Assembly (NCBI GenBank): GCA_949358305.1
Contig: OX442314.1
Coordinates: 51,718,581-51,743,161, forward strand
Length of the DNA: 24,581 nt
Origin: Strigamia acuminata
Lineage: Eukaryota; Arthropoda; Chilopoda; Geophilomorpha; Linotaeniidae
Reading direction: 5' to 3'
Position 1 is the first letter of the stretch. The number at the start of each line of letters is the position of its first letter. A program made the position numbers and the translations under genes. Shown one piece after another: positions 17,277 to 24,581 of the stretch. The notes beneath the pieces were generated by a model, which was given only the letters and a program-made list of their open reading frames with translations, had not been told where the DNA came from and made no database searches.

Positions 17277-18578
17277 ATGGACGACGAGCAACGAGGAGTG
17301 GGCGAAGAACGGACGGGAGTGAACCCCGAGGGCGGAGGTGTCACGGAGACCCACGCGGAAACGGGCGCCGAGGAGGTGGTGCACGTTTTGTCGTCGCCGT
17401 ACGGAACAGCGGGAACCGAGAGCGCGGACCCGGGCGCCAGCCAGTCGTTTCCGAGCACGTTGTCCGGATTGGAAGGTGTGCGCAAACCCCGTCCAATGTA
17501 AGTACCACGGCGCGACCGAGTTCGTGCGGGATACCATTTACATTTGTTTTCGTTTTTCGATAGACGACTCGACAGCGACAACGACGACGACAACGACAAT
17601 GGCAATGGCAACAACGGCGGTGGCGGCGACAACGGCAACGGCGGCAACGAAGCCAACGACGGCAACAGCGGCGGTGACGGGGCAACGGGGCGCGAGGTCG
17701 AAGCCATGCAAGCCAAGATCAACACCCTGGAAGTTGAACTGGAAGAATTGAGGTCGAACCTCGCCAACCACGGCGAAAGACTGGGGGCTCTCGAGGCGAT
17801 GCTCCCAGTCCCTCCCAGCGGGTCGCAGTCGCAACAAACAGACTTTGGCTCCTACGACTCTGCGAAGGTGAGCAACGGCGCCCGCCCGTGTCGTCGATTC
17901 ACTCGTTTTTTCTTCTTCTTCTTCTTCTTCTTCTCCTTCGTTCAGGACAAGCCCGTTCGCAGCAGGGCGGGGATGTGTTGGCTGTGCCGCAGGAAACGCG
18001 CGAACTACGCCTACGCCTACGACGACGACGACGGCGACGGCGACGACGACGACGATGGCGGCGGATGGAAACCGGCTGGCCCACTCAGGGACATTGGCGA
18101 TCACTGGCGGAGTGTGCACACCGTGGCCAAAGACTTTGAGGCGGCCAGGAAATTGCTGCGCGGCCACATCGGCACATTCGACGGCTTTTGCCAGGTACGT
18201 ATGTGTTTCCTCGCGCGGTCGCTCGGTGTCGTCGCTGAACAAATCGTATGTTTTTTTTTTTTTGTTTTTTTACCCGACAGGAACTGTTTTCGACGACGGA
18301 GCACGCGCCCGACTGCCCTTTGTGCGACACGCAGCCGGATGACCTGAGGCAACATCTTTGGACGAAACATAAATTTTACGTACCGATCGCGACGATAAGG
18401 TCGAGCATCGACCAAAGGGGGTGCGACGAACCGAAACTACCGGCGCCGAAACGCCCGGCGCCGCAACGTGTCTCGGATCAACCGAAACGACGAAAGGGCG
18501 AGGCAGAAAAGAAGGTGAAAGAAAAACGTTTCGGTTTATTCGTTCGTCCATTGATTATTTTAATTTTTTATTCACTCA

Positions 18579-18613
<35 letters not shown>

Positions 18614-20131
18614 ACACACACACAGGTAGTCATCCCAGTAGAACAAAGCTACTTGGACCTGATGAAGGAAGGGTACACGAAGTGGATGTCGAACGTGCGT
18701 GACTGACTCGCGTCGAGGACTCGATCAATCTATCGATCGAATTGACTCGTTCGTTTTCTTTTTCAGGAAGCCATCGACATGGTGCAACAACGCCCGGTGC
18801 TGGATCTCCTCTTCGGAAAGGACAAAGTCAGGGGCTTGTTTTCCATGCCCGCTTCTTTCCCTTCCCCGCGTCCCTCTCCTCTCGCTGGTACCTTTCGCAT
18901 TGCCCCCGCTGCTGCAACTGCTCTTCGCACCGCCGAACAACAAGCCAAATCCGCCGCCGAGCAACGCGCCAAATCCGCCGCCGAGCAACGCGCCAAATCC
19001 GCCGCCGAGCAACGCGCCAAATCCGCCGCCGAGCAACGCGCCAAATCCGCCGCCGAGCAACGCGCCAAATCCGCCGCCGAGCAACGCGCCAAATCCGCCG
19101 CCGAGCAACGTGCCAAACCCACCACCGAGCAACGCGCCAAATCTACTGTTGTTGCCGCTAAACACGCCGGATCCATTAAACGTGCAGACGACAATAGCAA
19201 CAGCAGCAGCAGCAGCGGCGGCGACGACGACGGCGCCGAGGACAGTGGTGCCGACCTCTTCACCGGCGCCCGCCCCGATCGTGGTGCCGGTGCCGGTGCC
19301 ACCAGCAAGTCCCGAGAATACGACGTCGACCTCTCGCGCGATCCCATCACCGTACGCGGCTTCACTTTCGTGCGTAGTCGGGTACCCGGCATCCCGCTCG
19401 TCCGCGACGACGACGATGATGAGGAACGCGCTCGCCGCGAAGTCCGCAAGAAGAACCGCGCGAAGGTAGAGTGCGAAGGCCAAATGATCCGCGCACAGAG
19501 TCGCGAGATACAGCGTCGGCGAGAAAGTGAGTTCGAACTCGAACACGCCGAACACGAGCCCTCGCCCGGGCACAGTCGCGGCACCGGGTCGCGGTCGCGG
19601 TCGCGGTCGCGGTCGCAATCGCGGTCGCAGTCGCAGTCGCGGTCGCAGTCGCAGTCGCGGTCGCGGTCGCGATCGCAGTCGCGGTCGCGGTCGCAGTCGA
19701 AGGAGTCGCGATCGAAGGAGTCGCGATCGAAGGAGTCGCAGTCGCAGTCGTGGTCGCAGTCGCGGTCATCTTCTTCGCGGCCGTTTTCGCAACCGTTCAA
19801 GGTAAGAAACGAAAAATCTCGTCCCGTATTGTCTCGTTTTTCTTTCTTTCTTTCTTTCTTTCTTTCTCGTATCCGTTCACAAATTCGCTCGTTTCAAATT
19901 TCAGACGTCCCTGTATCGCCACGATCGGAGTGGTGCCGCTGGCTCCAAGGCAACCGGTTGCGACAGTATCTACTGTCTCGGGGTGGCCGACCCGCGGATC
20001 AAATGCTCCGAGTGTTTATGCTCGGTGCACGAAGAGTGCGTGGGGCGGCCGTGGACCAAACGACTCGGCCGAAGCGAAGGTTTTGTCTGCAGCGGTTGTC
20101 GCGACGAACCCCTCTGCTCCAAACTGCGGTA

Positions 20132-20162
<31 letters not shown>

Positions 20163-20718
20163 TTCGGTGTTGATCGTTTTTCGTTCGTCGAACTAATCCC
20201 GAATTTCTCTCGCAGGTGCTCCGTCTACACGACCAAAGAGGGCCTGGCCCGCAAAGAGCACGCTTGCTACCGGCACATCGCGAATGTCCTCCGAGGCGAG
20301 TCGGCGAGTTGGCGGATGAGCGCGTTTAAAGGGACCACCAGCGCGCGAGAAGACCTGGTGACGGACCAACACGAGGCGTTGATCAGAGACAAGGCGGTGG
20401 TACGGGTTAACGAATCGTTCGCTCGTTCGTTTGTTTGTTCGCTCGTTTAAATTTCCATTCACGTTTCAGAGTCGATGGCTGGTTCGCAAGATCGAGGGTC
20501 TCTACGAAGCGGAGGTCGGTTTGCTTCCACCGAAAGGCATTCCCCGCATGCCGCCGGATCGTCTCGCGACGATAGTGCCCAAGGTCCTGGTCCCGGAGTA
20601 CATGGTCCGGTTGATCGCGGCAACGGAGGATATCGACCGAGACCACGCGGAGTTTCTATTGGAATACTGTGACCGTCCGCCGTATGCACTCGACGACCGG
20701 AGCTTCGAGTCGGTGTGA
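17277..20718 (+). CDS. Nine-exon gene, 922-residue protein with zinc motifs, RS tract and PHD-like finger
   Basis: Exons: 17277-17497, 17564-17867, 17946-18194, 18281-18514, 18626-18694, 18767-19801, 19905-20128, 20216-20399, 20470-20718 (TGA). All introns are GT-AG, 66-112 bp, and phase is kept throughout. The ATG has A at -3 and G at +4. Residues 75-117 are Asp/Asn/Gly-rich; 118-154 form a likely coiled coil (EVEAMQAKINTLEVELEELR). C186, C189, H228 and H233 resemble a C2H2 site stretched by an Asp-rich insert. C270, C273, H283 and H288 form a more regular one (CPLC...HLWTKH). Residues 419-482 are eight AKSAAEQR-type repeats; about 633-697 are RS/QS repeats. Residues 723-769 are PHD-like (C4HC3). 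The C-terminus (KVLVPEYMVRLIAATEDIDR) looks helical. A nuclear chromatin or RNA-processing role is plausible. I recognise no family. The exon 7 donor (GTAGTT) is the weakest junction. Confidence 0.65.
18940..19146 (+). repeat. 24-bp in-frame coding repeat
   Basis: The unit CCAAATCCGCCGCCGAGCAA followed by CGCG repeats about eight times inside exon 6 of the nine-exon gene. In the spliced frame it reads AKSAAEQR, an alanine-rich, charged, probably helical repeat. The other two plus frames and the minus strand are also open (PNPPPSNA and Gly-rich translations), which creates false long ORFs. The last unit has diverged (AKPTTEQR). Confidence 0.9.
19588..19770 (+). repeat. Hexanucleotide TCGCGG/TCGCAG coding repeat (RS/QS tract)
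   Basis: Alternating TCGCGG and TCGCAG units encode Ser-Arg and Ser-Gln dipeptides, followed by three CGAAGGAGTCG-type units reading SKESR. In SR-family proteins, RS tracts are phosphorylated and mediate RNA-processing contacts. Here the tract could equally be microsatellite expansion held in frame. Confidence 0.85.
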
Positions 20719-20976
20719 GCGAGCGAGCGAGCGAGCGAGCGACCGACCGACTTAGAACGACCGACCGACCGACCGACCAACCGACTTAGAACGAACGACC
20801 GACCAACCGACTTAGAACGACCGACCGACCGATTGACCGACCGACCGACCGACCGACTTAGAATGACGCGAGCTGGACAGGCAGACAGCGAGCGAGCGAG
20901 GTGGACGACCGAACGCGCGAGCGACATCGACGACGTCGTCCGCGACCTATTTATTTATTTTTTTTATTTATTTTTT

Positions 20977-21055
<79 letters not shown>

Positions 21056-21292
21056 TTTTTCTCCATTCGTTCATTCATTCGTTCACCCATTCATTTATTT
21101 ATTTGTTTATGTATACATACATACATACATATACACATGTATATATATACATTTTGTTGTTGTGTTATCTGCTCTCTCGAATAAATCAGCGAGTAAACCA
21201 CACGCCTCGCCTCTCTCTCTCTTCATTTCTTCTCAAAAACGTTCAAATCAACCTACGAGGTTGAAACAAACAAAAAAGAAAGAAACCCGAAG
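20719..21292. repeat. Simple-repeat spacer: GAGC, CGAC and a long TTTA array
   Basis: Directly after the TGA come (GAGC)n (20719-20740) and (CGAC)n interrupted by CTTAGAACGA words (20740-20862). Then follow about 110 bp of (TTTA)n at 20948-21058 and ATTC/ATAC repeats to about 21135. A (TC)n tract lies near 21210. The stretch probably includes the 3' untranslated region of the nine-exon gene; AATAAA at about 21180 is a possible polyadenylation signal. No gene is seen. Confidence 0.8.
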
Positions 21293-21382
21293 TAAAGTAA
21301 AGTAAAGTAAAGTAAAGTAAAGTAAAGTAGAGTAGAGTAGAGTAGAGTAGAGTAGAGTAGAGTAGAGTAGAGTAGAGTAGAG
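21291..21382. repeat. Pentanucleotide array switching from AGTAA to AGTAG
   Basis: About eight AGTAA units are followed by about eleven AGTAG units with a single switch point near 21328. It abuts the first tRNA-like unit. Confidence 0.9.
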
Positions 21383-21384
21383 TA

Positions 21385-21830
21385 AAATAGAGCACTCGAA
21401 CCGAAAGCGACGAAATTCCAGACGACCACGAAGACGCTTTATCTTCGGCCCCGGGTGGCCGAGCGGGCAGGGTGACCTGCCGCACGGAGCTGGTGACCGA
21501 AGGTTCGCGTCCCGCTCTCCCCCGACTTTTCGTTGGCAACATTGAATGATTGATTTGTATTAGTTGGTTTATTATACTGTGACAAGTTCTTGAAAATACT
21601 ACTCTTCCGCAAGACTCGCGGGAGGGGGGGTCGAAGGTATCGGCCCTTCTTTATTTTATTTCATTTTATTTTATTCTATTTTTAATTTTATTTCCACCTA
21701 CCTATCTACCCGTCTGTTTATTTATTTGTTTATTTATTTGTTTATTTATTTATTTATTTATTTATTTCTTTCTTTCTTTCTTTCTTTTTTCTTCCTTTCG
21801 TCTCTTTTCCTCTCGTTCGTTCGGCCAAAA
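21385..21830 (+). repeat. tRNA-like SINE-type unit, copy 1
   Basis: A 5' part (GCACTCGAACCGAAAGCGAC) leads into a tRNA-like head. The A-box-like TGGCCGAGCGGGCAGG is at about 21456 and the B-box-like GGTTCGCGTCC at 21502, about 45 bp apart as in RNA polymerase III internal promoters. Then come an unrelated body, a CCGCAAGACTCGCGG hairpin, the GAAGG/CCTTC hairpin (21633-21649), and a T-rich ATTTT/TTTA tail to about 21795. The acceptor arms do not pair, so it is not a working tRNA gene. Confidence 0.7.
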
Positions 21831-22230
21831 TGAAACGAATACTCGAATCGGAAGCGACGAAATTCTAGACGACCACGAGGACGCTTTATCTTCGGCCCCG
21901 GGTGGCCGAGCGAGTAGAGTGACCTACCGCACGGAGCTGGTGACCGAGAGTTCGAGTCCCGCTCTCCCGACTTTCCGTTTCTCCGAAATTATTCGGTAAC
22001 ATCTCTTTCTTTCTTCGTAATTACTCGTTATCGTACTAGTGGTTTATTAATACATTCTCATGGGCAATACTCTCCCGCAAGACCCGCGGGAGGGGGGGTC
22101 GAAGGTATCGGCCCTTCTTTATTTTATTTCACTTTATTTTCATTATTTTTTTTTTTCTATTTATTTTTTTTATTTCCACCCATTTATCTATTTATTCATT
22201 TATTCATTCGCGTCTCTCTTTCGTTCATTT
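21831..22230 (+). repeat. tRNA-like SINE-type unit, copy 2
   Basis: Same order as copy 1, with GTTCGAGTCCC as the B box (about 21949), which is closer to consensus. The hairpin before the tail is GAAGG at 22101 and CCTTC at 22113. It begins at GGCCAAAATGAAACGAATAC, a word shared with copy 3, so the repeating unit includes the sequence upstream of the tRNA-like head. Confidence 0.7.
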
Positions 22231-22560
22231 GGCCAAAGTGAAGTAGAATAGAGTACTCGAATTGGGGCCGACACAATTCCAAGCCACTACGAGGGCGGTT
22301 TATCTTCGGCCCCGGGTGGCCGAGCGGGTAGGGTGACCTGCCGCACGGAGACGTGGACCGAAAGTTCGAGTCCCGCTCCCGCCGACTTTTCATTTCACCG
22401 ATGTTTTCTCAGAAACCCTTCTTCTATGATTGATTTGTTACAAATGAGTACTTTACTAACGCATTCTCATGAATACTACTCTCTCGCAAGACCCGCGGGA
22501 GGGGGGGTCGAAGGTATCGGCCCTTCTTTATTTTATTCGACCTCCCTCCTCTCGTTCTTT
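22231..22560 (+). repeat. tRNA-like SINE-type unit, copy 3
   Basis: Same order as copies 1 and 2. The A box TGGCCGAGCGGGTAGG starts at 22317 and the B box is GTTCGAGTCCC at about 22363. The region between the boxes has changed (GAGACGTGGACC for GAGCTGGTGACC). The tail hairpin is at 22510-22526. Distances between the tail hairpins of successive copies are 468 and 409 bp. Confidence 0.7.
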
Positions 22561-22990
22561 TATTTTATTTCATTCCACTTTTTTATTTTATTTATTTTTT
22601 TTACTTATTTCTTTCCATTCTTCTCTCTTTTTATTCATTCATTCATTCATTCATTCATTCATTCATTCATTCATTTATTTGGTTCGTTTTGTTTTTATAA
22701 ATACAGTCCGCGTCGTCAGGTGCCGCTCTACAGAGTTTGCGCCGCAGCAAAACAACACCCATTCCTACCTTTGACCCCGCTCGACGGCGTCATTCAATCC
22801 GCACGCACCATCGTCGAAAAAGAAAGAAAAAGAAACGAGAAACGAGAAATAAACCAATAAAGAAAGACGAGCCAGCCGACCGACCAACTTTCCCGGTTCG
22901 TGTTTATTAATTTATTAATCAATTAATTGATTAATTGATTGGTTGGCTAAACGACCGTTTCGTCCGTTCGTTCGTTCGTTCGTTTAAGCC
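22561..22990. other. T-rich and ATTC repeats, presumed upstream region of the piggyBac-type gene
   Basis: It contains (ATTC)n at 22634-22672 and AAAG/AAACGAGA repeats (22816-22850). An imperfect palindromic AT stretch (about 22905-22945, TTAATCAATTAATTGATTAA) and (TTCG)n (22962-22985) precede the ATG. No TATA box is clear at a standard distance. No gene is seen. Confidence 0.5.
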
Positions 22991-24557
22991 ATGACGGACG
23001 GTTTCCCCAAAACGGACGCGGGCGCGCGCGTGTGGGTCGCCGCGACGACGTCGTACCGGCAGGACGTCGGTTTCGCCGGCGGGACGCCCGGCTACTGCGG
23101 TCGCTGCGTGCCGAGCAGCTCGGAGTTCGATTACTTCGAGGAGCTGTTCGGCGAGGCGGCCCGTTTCATCGTGACCGCGACGAATCGAGCCATCCGGAGA
23201 GAGGCGAGAGAGGAGGAAATGGCGCGAGCGCAGGTGCCGAGAAAAAAACAACGGTGACGATCCGCGACACTCACTCTCACGCTCGTTTTCGTTTTCGTTT
23301 TCGTTCTAGGTGCTCGCCGCGTCGCGGCCACGGCCACGAGGTCCAAAGTCCAGACGAACGACGGCGGCGACGACGACGACGACTGCTGCCGGTGGGAGCG
23401 TCGTGGCCGTTGCCGGTGGCAGCGGCACCCGACCCGGGGCGCGGTGCGCGGACCTGAGGGTGCGCCTCACCGCGGGCGACCGGGGGGCGGCCGACGCGGC
23501 CGCTCGACGACAATTAGCCCTTCCTCCCCTTCCTCCTCCTCCTCCTCCTCCTCCTCCTCCTCCTCCTCTTCCTCGGCAGAGGGCACGTGGGCCGGTTCGA
23601 CCCCTGGCGCTGGACGAGCTGTACGCGTACCTGGGCATTCTCGTGCTCACCGGTTACAACCGACAGCCCGAACTGCGCCACTACTGGCAGGGCGACAGGC
23701 CCGGCGATCTCGGCGCGCCGGCCGTCCGACGAGCGATGACGCGCCAACGGTTCGAAGAGGTTTCGCGTTATCTCCACTACAGCACGCAGCCGTCGTACCA
23801 GCGGCTGCGCGTTGGCGGGTCGGCGGCCGGCTCCGACGGCGGCAGCACGACGGGAGAGAGGGCGGCGTTCTTGAAGGAACGCGAACGAGACGACGGCACG
23901 ACGAAAGTCCGTTTGTTCGCCGATCTGGTGAACAAGCGCTTTCGCGCGTGCCGCGAGCCCAGCCAAACTCTCTGCGTCGACGAATCGATGATCGCCTACC
24001 GGGGTCGATCGGAGATGAAGGTGCGTGCGGGGGTCGCCCTCCGATCTCGTTTTTCTCTAACGTTCGTTCTTTCTTTCTTTCTTTCTTTCTTTCTTTAACG
24101 TTCTTCCCAGGTCCGTCAACCGGCCAAGCCCATCAAATGGGGCTTCGAGTTGTTCACACTATGCGACGCGGGCACCGCCTACGTGCTGAACGACGAGGCG
24201 CACATCGGCAAACGCGCCAAAATGTTCTTCGACCCGGACGAGGAGCCGGAGCCAGAGTGAGTCACTTCGTCGTCGCTGTTTCTCTCCTTCGTTCTCACAA
24301 TTCCTTCTTTTTCTTTTCTCTTTTTTTCGTTTCCAGGTACCCGGGCAGCATCATCGGACGCATCGTCGTCTACGTCGCCAGGCACTACCTCGGCAAAGGG
24401 CACACGATTGCGTGCGACAATCGATTCACGTCCGCCGTGCTGTTCGAGCACCTCTTTGCCCGCCACAACACAATGGCCGTCGGGACGCTGCGGTCCAACG
24501 CGGCCCAAATGCCGCCCGACCTCCCGGACCCCAAGCGGTACCGAGCCAACGCGAGAG
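22991..24557 (+). CDS. piggyBac-type transposase gene with introns, 3' end outside the window
   Basis: Exons: 22991-23233, 23310-24020, 24111-24256, 24337-24557, then a donor (GTAAAC) and the window end. That gives 440 residues so far, with phase kept at each junction. The order follows the DDE_Tnp_1_7 family: an N-terminal helix (EFDYFEELFGEAARFIV), LALDELYAYLGILVLTGYNR, YWQGD, RQRFEEVSRYLHYS, then DESMIAYRGRS with catalytic D305, KPIKWGFELFTLC, HYLGKGHTIACDN with D394, and GTLRSNAAQMPPD. The third catalytic Asp and the Cys-rich C-terminus lie past the edge. Cut-and-paste piggyBac transposases act at TTAA sites. Odd points: three or more short introns where autonomous piggyBac elements are often intronless, a (CCT)n-encoded proline run (about 153-168), and no recognisable terminal inverted repeat upstream. 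It could be a domesticated host gene (PGBD-like) or an intron-bearing element. Confidence 0.85.
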
Positions 24558-24581
24558 GTAAACCGCCCGCTCGCTCTTCGC

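Noticed and set aside
18725-19800. Long minus-strand Gly-rich and Asp/Arg/Cys-rich frames opposite exon 6
   Set aside because: Antisense products of the 24-bp and hexanucleotide repeats; the plus strand has phase-consistent splice junctions.
21440-22395. Functional tRNA genes (Leu/Ser type) at the three A/B-box sites
   Set aside because: The acceptor arms do not pair, the T arm is imperfect and all three sit in a larger shared unit; SINE-type origin fits better.

Overview
The window is eukaryotic nuclear DNA, most likely from an invertebrate animal. Evidence: short GT-AG introns (about 60-130 bp; one of about 420 bp), C2H2 zinc-finger and piggyBac-type genes, no operons or Shine-Dalgarno sites, and very dense micro- and minisatellites. 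I cannot name the species. Two sequence textures meet near 4975. Bases 1-4975 are mostly AT-rich; the rest is GC- and CpG-rich.

Layout. 1-530 has no clear gene. 532-873 is a 20-bp minisatellite. 1072-2319 (minus) is a 15-finger C2H2 exon built from 84-bp units, followed by a G-rich tract and three diverged repeats. 3065-3574 (plus) is a small intronless gene with two PC4-like motifs. 3972-4155 is a broken exon-like fragment. 4156-4975 is an A-rich tandem repeat. 5466-5610 is a 145-bp terminal-inverted-repeat element. 5833-9125 is a GC-rich satellite made of short palindromic CCGTTAACGG words, a 53-bp unit and six copies of a 98-bp non-satellite module. 9697-10929 (minus) is a four-exon gene for a 212-residue acidic protein. 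11284-16035 is a tandem array of eight related units of about 600 bp, each ending in a UUCG-capped hairpin and an (AAAT)n tail. 17277-20718 (plus) is a nine-exon gene for a 922-residue protein with zinc-binding motifs, an RS-like tract and a PHD-like finger. 21385-22560 holds three tandem tRNA-like (SINE-type) units. 22991-24557 (plus, open at the right end) is a piggyBac-type transposase gene interrupted by introns.

The exon models come from reading-frame continuity plus GT/AG sites only. Every internal junction in the three spliced genes keeps phase, which is the main support. No joint pathway can be claimed. The most unusual object is the eight-unit array at 11284-16035: constant hairpin-rich flanks surround central cores that change from unit to unit, and several stems show compensatory or wobble-preserving changes. 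It could be a tandemly duplicated non-autonomous retroelement or a cluster of structured non-coding RNA genes.
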